Assembly: GCA_041389885.1 (NCBI GenBank)
Contig: JAWKRB010000041.1
Location: forward strand, 1 to 62,222
Length of the DNA stretch: 62,222 nucleotides
From: JAWKRB01 sp041389885
GTDB lineage: Bacteria > Myxococcota_A > Polyangia > Polyangiales > Ga0077539
Reading direction: 5' to 3'
The translations under genes and the position numbers were made by a program. Numbering within the stretch: the first letter of the stretch is position 1; the number at the start of each line of letters is the position of its first letter. Positions 44,517 through 54,151 of this stretch are shown here, one piece after another. The notes under the pieces are model-generated. The model saw only the letters and a list, made by a program, of their open reading frames with translations. It was not told the origin of the DNA and made no database searches.

Positions 44517-46565
44517 ATGAGTCGCGCCCGATTCCCCTTTCGCTTCTACGGTCGTGAGCCCGCGGACTGGTCGCCGGCGCTGCCGAACTTCGTCTATGAG
44601 CTGCAGTTCGAGCGACCGCTCAGCGAGGCTCAGCGAGACGCGGTCCTCTCGTGCAGCGCCCGCATGCTCGCCGAGGGGCCCGCGTCGCCCGGTCCGGGGG
44701 GGTGGTGGTGGTCGGGCGACCGCTTCGCGCTGCTCTGCGTGGGCGAGCGGTACACCGACGCGCCGCGAATGGTCTTCGGCCGCGTCGCGCAGCTCCTGGG
44801 CGAGCTGCACCGCGTGGCGAAGCTCCGTGACGTGGTGTTCTCCAACGCGTGGGGCGCGCGCTCCGAGGGCTGGGACGCGTGGTCCAGGGAGCGGCAGGCG
44901 GAGCCCGACGCGGGCCCTCCCGCGCCGCAGGAGGCGAGCCTCGCGCAGGCGCTCCGCCGCGCGGTCGACCCGAGCCTCGCGCCCTACACCCAGGACGTCC
45001 TCGAGGTCGCGGCGCCCCCCGCCGCGCCGCCCGCGCGCGACGCCCACGCGGAGAGCGCCCCGCAGGCGAAGGCGCCGACGGTGCGCTTCGAGGAGGTTGA
45101 CCGTTACAACTATCCCGAGCCCCAACCCGAGGACCTCTCGGCCTTTCTCGTCGGCGGCCCCGATCAAGCGGGCAAGCGGGACGAGGTGATTCACGCCGCC
45201 GCGCCGCCCCTCGCGAGGGTGATGGCAGAGGGCAGGGCCGTCGCGATCGCGCACATCGACGACGACGGGGAGCGGGTCGAGACGCCGTTCCCCGAGGGCG
45301 CGCCCCCCTCCGGCCCGGCGGGGACCGACATCGAGGGGCTGCGCGCGATGATCGCCTCGGAGAACGCCGTGTACGAGCTCCACCTCGGCGAGGCCGCCCC
45401 AAAGTGGCGCATGGCGATTCACCTCAACAACGGCCTCGTGCGCGGGCTCGCCTGGGTCTGCGACAACCTCTGGGCGGTGCTCGTCGACCGACAGGTGCTG
45501 GTCGATGACCTCAGCGGGGCGACGCCGATGTACGTCGGCGCGGCCCTCGTGCAGGGCACCGAGATGACCTCAACGCGGCACGGGACGATCCTCGTGGTGC
45601 ACGGGCCGCGGGTCACTCACTTTGTGGGCGTGTGCGACTGGCAGATCAAGGTGCTGGCGACGCGGTACGGCGACGAGCGCTTCGCGTACGAGAGCGGCGG
45701 GGAGCTGATCTTTCGGCAGGGGGTGACGTGGGTTCGCGCGGCGGGGCTGATCGAGACCTACGAGGCCTGGGCCGCGCCGCTGCGCAAGCGCGCCGAGACC
45801 TGCCGTAAGCGACGCTTCGCCAACGGGCGGGCGCGACGTCCGCCGGCGAAGCCGCACTGGATCCACGTCGAGGAGATCCCCCGATGGGCCCAGCAGGACC
45901 GCTGGGACGCCGTGCGTGAGGCCCTGCCCGACAAGGAGAGCTGGTGCTCCGTGGCGCCCACCGGCGCCGCCGTGACGGTGCGTTCCAAGCCCGGCGCGCA
46001 CTGGTCTCGCCACGCGCTGCTGGGCTTCACCGAGCCCGACGGCGAGGCGCGTCCGCTGCGCGGCGCCGTGCAATTCGCGGCGCAGCACGGCGTGACGAAC
46101 CTCTCGCTCTCCCCCGACGGGCGCTCGCTGTGGGTCGTCGATGGCCTGTCGTTCAACGTCCACCGCGTCGACGTCGACGCCTGCGAGGACCTCAACCTCG
46201 GCTCGAGCCCCTTCCTCGTCGCCAACGGCTTCCTCGTCGACGTGATCGCGCTCGGCGCCGACGACCTGGTCGCGCTCTGGGTCGACGCGCTGATCTGGCT
46301 GCGGCGCAAGGGTTCGCGCCTCGTCGTGGTGCACCGGCTGAAGATGAACATGGCGCGGGGGTTCGCCTACGACCCGGCCTCGCGGCGCCTCATCGTCACG
46401 GCGCAGGACCCTCGGGGGCGGCTCCTGGTCGTGCGCGCCGAGGGCGACGCGCTGCGCGTCGAGGCGAAGCTGCTCGACGGCGTGAAGGAGGCGATGTTCC
46501 GCGCGGGGGAGATCTACGCGACGATGACCGACGGGGTGCGTTTCGTGCTTCGCGGGCTCGCGTAG
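44517..46565 (+). CDS. Large hypothetical protein, possible C-terminal beta-propeller
   Basis: 682 residues, with the ATG at 44517. The N-terminal 120 residues include FRFYGREPADWSPALPNFVYEL and VFGRVAQLLGELHRVAKL. An Ala/Pro-rich linker follows (about 130-190). From about residue 280 the protein has repeated segments of the form LAWVCDNLWAVLVD, SPDGRSLWVVDG and YDPASRRLIVTAQDPRG, as in beta-propellers. No signal peptide is seen. Function unknown. Confidence 0.85.
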   Translation: MSRARFPFRFYGREPADWSPALPNFVYELQFERPLSEAQRDAVLSCSARMLAEGPASPGPGGWWWSGDRFALLCVGERYTDAPRMVFGRVAQLLGELHRVAKLRDVVFSNAWGARSEGWDAWSRERQAEPDAGPPAPQEASLAQALRRAVDPSLAPYTQDVLEVAAPPAAPPARDAHAESAPQAKAPTVRFEEVDRYNYPEPQPEDLSAFLVGGPDQAGKRDEVIHAAAPPLARVMAEGRAVAIAHIDDDGERVETPFPEGAPPSGPAGTDIEGLRAMIASENAVYELHLGEAAPKWRMAIHLNNGLVRGLAWVCDNLWAVLVDRQVLVDDLSGATPMYVGAALVQGTEMTSTRHGTILVVHGPRVTHFVGVCDWQIKVLATRYGDERFAYESGGELIFRQGVTWVRAAGLIETYEAWAAPLRKRAETCRKRRFANGRARRPPAKPHWIHVEEIPRWAQQDRWDAVREALPDKESWCSVAPTGAAVTVRSKPGAHWSRHALLGFTEPDGEARPLRGAVQFAAQHGVTNLSLSPDGRSLWVVDGLSFNVHRVDVDACEDLNLGSSPFLVANGFLVDVIALGADDLVALWVDALIWLRRKGSRLVVVHRLKMNMARGFAYDPASRRLIVTAQDPRGRLLVVRAEGDALRVEAKLLDGVKEAMFRAGEIYATMTDGVRFVLRGLA

Positions 46566-46617
46566 CGCCGCAGCTTCGTCGGTTGGCGTGGGAATCGTCT
46601 TGCGGTAAGCGTGAGAT

Positions 46618-48513
46618 ATGCCAATGCGCGGGGTGAGTTGGGTGGTGTTGGCCGGGGTCGCGGGGTGCATTCCGGCCCCAGTGCTGCGGCCGAGGGACGG
46701 AGGGACCGAGGTCGCGGCAGACGACCGCGCGGCGGACGTGACCGAGGCGGACACGCCACACATGATGGACATTGGGGCGGAGGACACGACAGACGCAGCC
46801 GTGGCGCCCACGATGGACGTGGTCGACGCGGGCATGACGTCGAAGCGCGATGTGCTCGACGAGGAGACGGCGCCGACGGATGTCACGGACGGAGGCGGCG
46901 CGGACACTTGTTCGGGCACGATCTCCGACGCGGATGCGTGCGTGGCAGCAACGGCGCCGCGGCTGCTGTCACCGCTGTCGGGGGCGATCTCGGGGAGCCA
47001 CCGCCCGTTGGTGCGGTGGGAGCGTGGGAACAGCGGGCGTGCTCAGACGCTGCGGTTCTGCGCTGACCGGGGCTGTTCGAGGGTCTTGCTGACCCGCGCG
47101 CTGTCGGCGGAGCTCTCAGCCGAGGTGCTCGACGTGGACCTGCCGCGGGGCCCGGTGTTCTGGCGGGTGGAGACGACCGACGCACATGGAGCGACCCTGA
47201 CGAGCGCGACGTGGGAGTTCTTCGTTTCAGGGCGCTCGACGCGGAGCGTGTTCTGGTACGGCGTGCCAGACTTCGACGGCGACGGCGTCGCAGACCTCGT
47301 GGTCGGGGCGTTCGGGAACGCGAGCGATCTCGGGCGGGCGTACGGCTATCGGGGTCAGAGCATCGCGAGCGGGACACCGACGTGGACGCTGCGTGGAGGA
47401 GAAGAGCCCGAGGGGCTTTTCGGATCCTTCGTCCAGTCAGTCGGCGACGTGAACGGGGACGGGTTCGTGGACCTTGGGGTGTCAGGACTTCAGGAGAGCG
47501 GCAGGCGTGGGACCGTGCGGGTCTTTCTTGGCTCCGCGAACGGCCTACCGGTGACCAGCACCATGCTCATGGAGGGCACCACGGAGGGTGAACTCTTCGG
47601 GGTCCCAATTGCGGGAATCGGGGATGCGAACGGAGACGGCTACGCCGACATGGCGGTGGGCATAACGGGCGCGATGTCTGGGCGCGGCGCGCTCCGCGTG
47701 TACTTTGGTGGCCCGAGCGGCGTGACTTCCAGCAGGTCGGTCCTGATCCAAGGGCCCGGCTCGATCGATACTCAGTTCGGCGGAGCCGTCGCCGGCGTGG
47801 GGGATCTTGATCGTGACGGTGTGGATGACTTCGTCGTGGGCGCCCCCGCAATCAACTCCGACGGGGGAACGGCCTGGCTCGTACGAGGCAGCCGGGCCCT
47901 CGCCGAGCCGATCATACCGACTGAGCTCCCAGGGAGACTTGCGGGCCGATTTGGCGCCAGCGTCTCACCTGCGGGAGACATCGATGGGAACGGGTACCTG
48001 GAATTCGCGGTCGGGGCGCCCTATGCCGAGAGTCGGCAAGGGCGGGTCTTGATCTACACGGGCACCAACGATGCCCTGCCCGCGCGAGTTCTTTCCACCA
48101 TCGTGCCGACTGGTGATCTAGCGTCTCTCCTCGGCACAACCATCGCAGGTGGCAAGGACATAGACGGCGATGAGTATCCAGACCTTGTCGTCGGTGCGCC
48201 TCGGCAGGGCTTCGACCGAAGTGGGACCGTCGGCTTCGTGCTGGGCGGACTCAGCGCGCCTCAACTGTCGACGGTCTCGATATCCCGGCAACCCGAGGCC
48301 CGAGGTTCTTTTGGGTTTGTGGCGACGTTGCTGGGTGACACGAACGCGGACGGGCTGGCGGACTTTGCGGTCTCCGCGGGCAACGATTTGATGCTGCGCC
48401 CCGCGGTCTACTTGTACCGTGGCGCAATGACAGGGATCGTTGGGGCAGGAGTCTCGTCGATCGAGAACCCCGAGCCCCGTCCGGTGATCTTTGGCTTGAG
48501 TCTCGCTCAGTAG
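46618..48513 (+). CDS. FG-GAP (integrin-alpha-like) repeat lipoprotein
   Basis: 631 residues. The signal peptide ends VLAGVAGC, followed by an Asp/Thr-rich linker. A fibronectin-like region (about 110-200) precedes at least six FG-GAP repeats with calcium loops (VPDFDGDGVADLVVGA, VGDVNGDGFVDLGVS, IGDANGDGYADMAVG, VGDLDRDGVDDFVVGA, AGDIDGNGYLEFAVGA, GKDIDGDEYPDLVVGA). These form an integrin-alpha-type propeller. Codon use is visibly less GC-biased than in neighbouring genes, which suggests recent acquisition. It is convergent with the next lipoprotein gene. Confidence 0.9.
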   Translation: MPMRGVSWVVLAGVAGCIPAPVLRPRDGGTEVAADDRAADVTEADTPHMMDIGAEDTTDAAVAPTMDVVDAGMTSKRDVLDEETAPTDVTDGGGADTCSGTISDADACVAATAPRLLSPLSGAISGSHRPLVRWERGNSGRAQTLRFCADRGCSRVLLTRALSAELSAEVLDVDLPRGPVFWRVETTDAHGATLTSATWEFFVSGRSTRSVFWYGVPDFDGDGVADLVVGAFGNASDLGRAYGYRGQSIASGTPTWTLRGGEEPEGLFGSFVQSVGDVNGDGFVDLGVSGLQESGRRGTVRVFLGSANGLPVTSTMLMEGTTEGELFGVPIAGIGDANGDGYADMAVGITGAMSGRGALRVYFGGPSGVTSSRSVLIQGPGSIDTQFGGAVAGVGDLDRDGVDDFVVGAPAINSDGGTAWLVRGSRALAEPIIPTELPGRLAGRFGASVSPAGDIDGNGYLEFAVGAPYAESRQGRVLIYTGTNDALPARVLSTIVPTGDLASLLGTTIAGGKDIDGDEYPDLVVGAPRQGFDRSGTVGFVLGGLSAPQLSTVSISRQPEARGSFGFVATLLGDTNADGLADFAVSAGNDLMLRPAVYLYRGAMTGIVGAGVSSIENPEPRPVIFGLSLAQ

Positions 48514-48546
48514 GAGGGGGCCAGGTTGGGCGTCGGATGGATGCGC

Positions 48547-50778
48547 TCAGCCGCCCGCGTGATAGTCCTCGGTGACGCCGAGCGGGCCGCTCGGAGCAGC
48601 CGTGCCTCCAGGGGTGTTGCCGCCGCTGCCTCCACTGCCAGCGCCTCCGCGTACACAACGTGTGGTGCTCTGATCGATCGTCGGCGGCGTGCCCTGGAAC
48701 CAGACACAGAATGAGGGGCCACCCGAGCCGCCCGCGCCTCCTGCGCCGTTGCCGCCGTTGCCGCCGGGGCGCCCTGAGGCGCCGGAGCCGTTGCAGCACT
48801 CTCCGGCGACTCCGTTTCCTGGACCGCCTCCAAGTCCACCGATGTTGCCGTTGCCGCCATTGCCGCCACGTCCGCCGCGTCCCGCGCGCAGCTGCGTGCT
48901 CTCGAGCGAGAGGTTGGAGGAGATGTTGACGATGGCGATGCTGGCGCCGCCGCTCATGCCGCCGCGCCCGCCGCCTCCACCGCAACCGCCGGCGCCGCCG
49001 CCTCCGCCACCTCCTCCCGGCATCCCACGGCACGACACCGAGAAGCCGCAGCGGGTGCGAACGGCCGTGCCGCCGCTGCCGCCTCCACCACCGCCGCCTC
49101 CACCAGGGCCGCCTGACGTTCCGGCTCCGGAGCTCGGGGCGCTGTAATCGCCCGAAGGACTCAGCGTGCCAATGCTCGCACCGGGGACTCCCGCGGTCCC
49201 ATTCGGACCGACGCCACCCTCGCCGACTGTAGCGCCGTCCGCGCTGGCGCCGCAGCTCGACGAGTTGCAGCCCGAGCCGCCTCCTGGAGTTCCGCCGCGG
49301 CCCGCGGCTCCTCCTCCCGTGACAGAGCTCCCGCTTGCGCCAGGGCTACCTGCAGACTCGCTATTTCCGCCGCGCCCACCGCTTCCGCCGGGCACGCCGC
49401 ACGCGGAGCTCCCTGCGCCTCCTGCGTTCTGTCCGGAGGCTGTACCGCCGGTGCCACCTTGCTGGCCCTGCTGACCGGACTGTGCTGAGTCACCGTTAGC
49501 GCCAGCACCAGCGGCGACGCTGCAGCCTCGAAGCGTCACCCGCCCTGTGTTGTTCAGAAGCTTCACGCCGTAGGAACTCTCGCCAGGGTTTGCGCCCGGG
49601 CTCGACGCGATGCTGAACAGCTGGATCTCCATATCGTTGGACACGCCCTGCACGATGAGGCCGACGTTGGTGTCAGACTCGATCGACGTCGTGTTCGCGC
49701 GGTTTCGCGACCACCCGTCCTGATCGTCGTAACCGCCGTACAGGTTCACCGCCGACGTGATCGTGATCGGTCCGGCATATGTGCCCGCGGCCGCGTAGAC
49801 CGAGCGCGGCGGCGTCGCCGAGCGCGCCGCCATGATGGCCGCGGTGAGGGTGAGCTTGGGCATCGTTCGCGTGCCGGGGTTCGAGTCGCTGCCCCGGGGA
49901 GACACGAAGATCGCGCGCTCGGCGTCGCCGTCGATGCCGTCGCAGTTGGTGTCTTGAAACATCAGGTCGGGCGCGTCGGCCATCGCCGTGTTGCACTCGC
50001 AGCCGTTCGACGGCATCCCGTCGAGGTCGCGCCAGCCCATCGCGCAGGTCGTCTGGCAGGCGCCCATGACGCAGGCGCCGACCTGATTCGGGCCCACCGC
50101 GCAGGCGTTGCCGCAGGCGCCGCAGTTCATCACGTCGGTCTGGTAGTCGGGGCCCATGTGCGAGCACGTCGGCGCGGTGCCCATGGTCATGCACACGTCG
50201 GTGGTGCACGAGTCCATGTCGTCGCAGCTGAAGGGCGCGCTGCGCACGCAGCGCAGGCGCGCGGCGTCGCAGCTCCAGGTGCCGCTGCAGGGGTCTCCCT
50301 GCAGGCGCGAGCAGGTGGTGTCGCCGAGCTCGCAGGGGAGCTCCGCGAGGCAGCCCCCGCCGCCCGCCGTCGCCGCCGAGGGGACGCAGAAGTTCCCCGA
50401 GGGGCAGCGCATGTCGTTGGGCGCGTGCACGCAGCGCCCGGCGTCGGCGTCGCAGCGGTCGTCGGTGCAGGCCACGTTGTCGTCGCAGCTCGCGGGGCCG
50501 CCGATGACCTCGCAGCGACCGAAGCGGCACACCTGCGCGTTGGTGCAGAGGTCGGGCGCCACGCAGTCGTCGTTCACGTTGCACGGCGGACCGCCGTCGA
50601 CGGCGTCGGGCACGTCGGGCACGTCGGGCACCTCGGGCACGTCGTTCGCGTCGGCGTCCTTCTTCGCGCCGAGGTCGGTGACGACGCCGCTGTCGGCCTC
50701 GATCACCACGTTGTCATTGCTGCTGGCGCAGCCCACAGCGAGCAGACCAAGAATCCAAGCGACCTTCGCGCGCGACAT
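48547..50778 (-). CDS. Cys-rich, DUF1565-like, Gly-rich surface lipoprotein
   Basis: 743 residues from the ATG at 50778. The signal peptide ends LLAVGC. A VPDVPD linker is followed by Cys-rich modules (CNVNDDCVAPDLCTNAQVC and CGACGNACAVG), a MopE-like DTNCDGIDGD motif (about residue 285), and a DUF1565-like start (IFVSPRGSDSNPG, then TLTAAIMAA). A beta-helix region and a long glycine-rich tail follow. The same order occurs in the broken gene at 2899-4459. The 3' half of the gene has lower GC than the 5' half, with the change near 49.7 kb. Confidence 0.9.
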   Translation of the reverse strand: MSRAKVAWILGLLAVGCASSNDNVVIEADSGVVTDLGAKKDADANDVPEVPDVPDVPDAVDGGPPCNVNDDCVAPDLCTNAQVCRFGRCEVIGGPASCDDNVACTDDRCDADAGRCVHAPNDMRCPSGNFCVPSAATAGGGGCLAELPCELGDTTCSRLQGDPCSGTWSCDAARLRCVRSAPFSCDDMDSCTTDVCMTMGTAPTCSHMGPDYQTDVMNCGACGNACAVGPNQVGACVMGACQTTCAMGWRDLDGMPSNGCECNTAMADAPDLMFQDTNCDGIDGDAERAIFVSPRGSDSNPGTRTMPKLTLTAAIMAARSATPPRSVYAAAGTYAGPITITSAVNLYGGYDDQDGWSRNRANTTSIESDTNVGLIVQGVSNDMEIQLFSIASSPGANPGESSYGVKLLNNTGRVTLRGCSVAAGAGANGDSAQSGQQGQQGGTGGTASGQNAGGAGSSACGVPGGSGGRGGNSESAGSPGASGSSVTGGGAAGRGGTPGGGSGCNSSSCGASADGATVGEGGVGPNGTAGVPGASIGTLSPSGDYSAPSSGAGTSGGPGGGGGGGGGSGGTAVRTRCGFSVSCRGMPGGGGGGGGAGGCGGGGGRGGMSGGASIAIVNISSNLSLESTQLRAGRGGRGGNGGNGNIGGLGGGPGNGVAGECCNGSGASGRPGGNGGNGAGGAGGSGGPSFCVWFQGTPPTIDQSTTRCVRGGAGSGGSGGNTPGGTAAPSGPLGVTEDYHAGG

Positions 50779-50820
50779 GCCCTTATCGTGCACGCCCACA
50801 ACGGCGCGGCGCAAGGGAGC

Positions 50821-52080
50821 TCAGGCGCTCATCACGCCCAGCACCCTCAGCATCGACTCGTAGCGGTGCAGCCAGCGGTGCTCTCGAAGGCAGCGGGCGC
50901 GCGCCGCGTCAGACATCGCCGCGGCCTCGTCGCGGTGCGTCAAGAGGTGTCGAATGAGCTCGAGCGCCTCGTCGCGGCTGCGGTAGCAGGCGATCTCGCG
51001 CCCCACGTCGAAGTGCTGCGCGAGGTCGGGGTTGAACGACGTGAGGTACACGCCCCCCCCCGTCGCTGGGACCTCGAAGTCGCGCCCCTTCACGTTGGTG
51101 AGCGCCTCGGAGTACTCGATCCCGCCCATGCCGAGATTGATCGCGCTGCGGTTGAACACCTCGACGGCGTCGTCGACCCAGCGCGCGCCGGGCCACCCCG
51201 AGCCGTAGGTCTCGACCTTCACCCCGAAGCGCGCCAGCTCCTCGACGAAGGAGCGGCGAAAGCCGTAGGCGGCGCCGACGAAAGACACCCCGAGGTCCCG
51301 CGCGGTCTCTCGGGGCGCGAAGGCGCTCACGTCGACGCCCTCGGGGAGGTAGATCGGGCGCCCCCCCTCGACCAGGTGCCACTCGCAGCACACCCGCGCC
51401 GAGGTCATGTAGAGGTCGAAGGACGAGGTGATGTCGCGGGCGCCGCTGCGGCACTCGCCGTGGTCCCGCCCGACCCAGCCCTGCTTGTCGTCGAGGGACA
51501 TGTTCGCCACGGGCACGCCGAAGGTCTCGGTGAGCTCGCGGATCACCGCGGGCGACGTGTCTTGCCCGCCGCCGTAGCAGAACACCCAGTCGACCGGGCG
51601 CCGCTCGTGCGCCTCGCGAAACGCCGGGAGGACCCGCGAGAGCATCTCGCGCCGCCTCCGCCGCGCGTCGGCCGTGTCGGCGGTGAGCTCGAGCACGCCG
51701 TAGCCCAGCGCGCAGTAGTCGAAGTGCGACACCGGGCCCAGGGCCTCGAGGTCGGGGATCAGGTGGCGGTGCCACGAGAACCCCGGGATGCACGCGAAGG
51801 TGTGCACCTCGCCGCGAACCCGCGGCGTCGGTGAATAGCCCCGGCCGCGGAGGCGCGCCCGCACCGCCGAGGTCACGGCGTCGAGGTCGTAGCGTGCGCC
51901 CTGCGCCGCGGCGCGGGCGGCGTAGTGCTCCCGGCGGGCGGTGTAGTCGCGGTGGAGGTTCCACGCGCGCCAGGCGCCCCAGAGGTCACGGGCGGGGGCG
52001 AAGTTGCGCGCGGCGTCCTTCCACGACGACGGGAGTGGCAGGGGCCGACGCGCAGACGCGCGGAGCTTCTCGTCGGGCAT
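50821..52080 (-). CDS. CgeB-like glycosyltransferase
   Basis: 419 residues from the ATG at 52080. The C-terminal half has the pattern of the CgeB/glycosyl-transferase family 1-type domain: DLGVSFVGAAYGFRRSFVEEL, VETYGSGWPG, NLGMGGIEYSEALTNVKGRDFEVPATGG, HFDVGREIACYRSRDEAL and RHRWLHRY-type ends. A GT-B fold is expected. The glycosyl donor and acceptor are unknown. The 5' end faces the haem-c operon across about 154 bp. Confidence 0.85.
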   Translation of the reverse strand: MPDEKLRASARRPLPLPSSWKDAARNFAPARDLWGAWRAWNLHRDYTARREHYAARAAAQGARYDLDAVTSAVRARLRGRGYSPTPRVRGEVHTFACIPGFSWHRHLIPDLEALGPVSHFDYCALGYGVLELTADTADARRRRREMLSRVLPAFREAHERRPVDWVFCYGGGQDTSPAVIRELTETFGVPVANMSLDDKQGWVGRDHGECRSGARDITSSFDLYMTSARVCCEWHLVEGGRPIYLPEGVDVSAFAPRETARDLGVSFVGAAYGFRRSFVEELARFGVKVETYGSGWPGARWVDDAVEVFNRSAINLGMGGIEYSEALTNVKGRDFEVPATGGGVYLTSFNPDLAQHFDVGREIACYRSRDEALELIRHLLTHRDEAAAMSDAARARCLREHRWLHRYESMLRVLGVMSA

Positions 52081-52234
52081 CGCGGTCGGGGGCCTACCAC
52101 ACCCTGACAAGTATCGGGAGACAGGGGAATTTCTTCGACGCACCCTGGACACCGAAACGGCACCCCTGAGAGCATCCAGCCTTGCCACGCTCGCGCGACC
52201 AGATCGGTCGCACGATGTGCGCGGAGGTGCCAAC

Positions 52235-54151
52235 GTGCGGCGACTTCTCCCCACCCTCGTCTTCTGCGCCCTCTCGGTCGTGTTGTGTTCGGGCGTCGCG
52301 TCGGCCGAGCGAACTCGGCAAGAATACCGTCACTTTCGCGCGCTCTCCATCGACCTGCAGGGTCGGGTGCCGACCGAGGCCGAGCTCACCTCGTTCGAGC
52401 GGCCTGACTTTGACCTCAACGCGTGGATCGACCAGCACACCTCGGGCCCGGCCTACGCCGAGCGGCTGCGGCGGGTGTACATGGACCTGCTGCGCCTGGA
52501 GGTCGACACGTCGTTCAACAACGTCGCCGCGGCGACGCGGCTGCGCAGGGTCACGATCCGGGGCGCCAACGGGAGCAACCTGAACGTGTACTGGCGCCGC
52601 GGTCAGCGCCGGGCCAACGTGAACACCGACGGTGACTTCTGCCTCACGCCCCGCGAGACGGGCCTGGCGCTGGCGAGCAACGGCACGATCACCGGCACGG
52701 CGATCAACGTCAGCGACCAGCTCTTGAACGAGCGCACGGTGCTGGTGCGCCCGTGGTGGCTCTATCGAGACTACCGCTCGCCCAACCCCACGCAGCGCAT
52801 CTCGCCCACGAGCGGCGACGCGACGATGCTCCAGCCCATCACGGCGCTGCTGCGCGAGCCCGACAACCGCACCGACACCACCATGATTCGCGTGTGCCGC
52901 GAGGAGGCGCAGACCGCGGCGACGGGTCCCATCTACCGCTCGGGCCGCGGCGCCTGGCCCCGCGCCACGCCGTACCCCGAGGGGAGGCTCACGGCGCCGC
53001 CGGGCGATCAGGCCTACGCGCGCACCCACGAGGGCGAGGCGATCTCGTGCACCAGCGGGTCGGGCTTCTTGATGTCTGACCGCTGCGGCTGCGGGGTGGG
53101 CCTGGAGCGCTGCCTGCCGGGCACGAACCTCGGCGCCAACCCTCCTGCCTTCAGCCTCCCCGACAACATCCCGCTGGGCGCCGAGCTACCCCTCGACGCG
53201 GTGAGCCGCGGGCAGAGCGACTGGATCCGGTACTGGTCGGCGCAGGAGGCGGTGCGGTTCCTCGACGAGCTCTTCGGCTCGGACCGTGACGTGCGCGAGA
53301 TCATGACCGGCCGCTGGACGATGGCGAACGGCCCGGTGGCGCAGTTCTACCGGAGCTTCGCGGCGGCGACGTGCTGCACGAACTCGCTGAACTTCAACTA
53401 CGTCGAGCCCGAGCCCCTCACGCGCCCGGAGTCGATGCCGACCGACCTGACGCCCCACGACGTGAGCACCTGGCGCCGCGTCGCCGACCGCGGGCCGCGG
53501 GCCGCGGGCATCCTCACGATGCCGATCTTTCTCACCAAGTACGGCACCCGCCGCGCCCGCGCCCACGTGGTGTACCAGGCGTTTCAGTGCCGCGAGTTCA
53601 TCGCCGAGAACGTCGCGCTCACGCCGAGCACCGAGCCCAACCTGATGGTCCGCTCGGGCTGCGCGGCGTGTCACAACACCCTCGAGCCGCTCTCGGCGTA
53701 CTTCACCCGCGTGGCCGAGTCGGGGTGGAATTGGATCCCCGCGTCGACCTTCCCCGCGGTCAACCCCGCCTGCGCGATGCGCGGCACGTCGCTCCCGTCG
53801 GGGTGCGCGACCTTCTACGACCCGCAGTTCGCCGACACCTCCACGGCGATGATCCGCGGGGGCTACGGCTCGACCGCCAACGCCGACCTCGGCCCCGCGG
53901 GCCTCGCGGCGCAGATGACCGCGTCGCCCGAGTTCGCGCAGTGCGTGGTCACCAAGGTCACCGAGTCGTTCCTGGGCCGCACGCTCACCGCCGAGGACAG
54001 CGGGCTGCACGCGAGGCTCGTGCAGATGCTGCGCGGCACCGGCTTTCGAACCGGCGCGCTGGTGCGGGCGCTGGTGCGCGACCCCGCGTACCGAGAGGCG
54101 AACAACCTCACCCCAGAGGCGTGGCGCCTCGAGCAGGGAGGTGCGCGATGA
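52235..54151 (+). CDS. Exported protein with a single haem-c motif, DUF1549/1588-like
   Basis: 638 residues from a GTG at 52235, after GGAGG. A signal peptide (LVFCALSVVLCSGVASAE) is followed by FRALSIDLQGRVPTEAELTSF, as in the planctomycete-type DUF1549/PSD proteins. A single c-type haem site CAACH lies near residue 477 in SGCAACHNTLEPLSAYF. The C-terminal part (SPEFAQCVVTKVTESFLGRTLTAED, then LVRALVRDPAYREAN) resembles DUF1585/1588-type domains. Periplasmic or surface redox role inferred. It is the first gene of a four-gene run and overlaps the next start by 4 bases. Confidence 0.85.
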   Translation: MRRLLPTLVFCALSVVLCSGVASAERTRQEYRHFRALSIDLQGRVPTEAELTSFERPDFDLNAWIDQHTSGPAYAERLRRVYMDLLRLEVDTSFNNVAAATRLRRVTIRGANGSNLNVYWRRGQRRANVNTDGDFCLTPRETGLALASNGTITGTAINVSDQLLNERTVLVRPWWLYRDYRSPNPTQRISPTSGDATMLQPITALLREPDNRTDTTMIRVCREEAQTAATGPIYRSGRGAWPRATPYPEGRLTAPPGDQAYARTHEGEAISCTSGSGFLMSDRCGCGVGLERCLPGTNLGANPPAFSLPDNIPLGAELPLDAVSRGQSDWIRYWSAQEAVRFLDELFGSDRDVREIMTGRWTMANGPVAQFYRSFAAATCCTNSLNFNYVEPEPLTRPESMPTDLTPHDVSTWRRVADRGPRAAGILTMPIFLTKYGTRRARAHVVYQAFQCREFIAENVALTPSTEPNLMVRSGCAACHNTLEPLSAYFTRVAESGWNWIPASTFPAVNPACAMRGTSLPSGCATFYDPQFADTSTAMIRGGYGSTANADLGPAGLAAQMTASPEFAQCVVTKVTESFLGRTLTAEDSGLHARLVQMLRGTGFRTGALVRALVRDPAYREANNLTPEAWRLEQGGAR

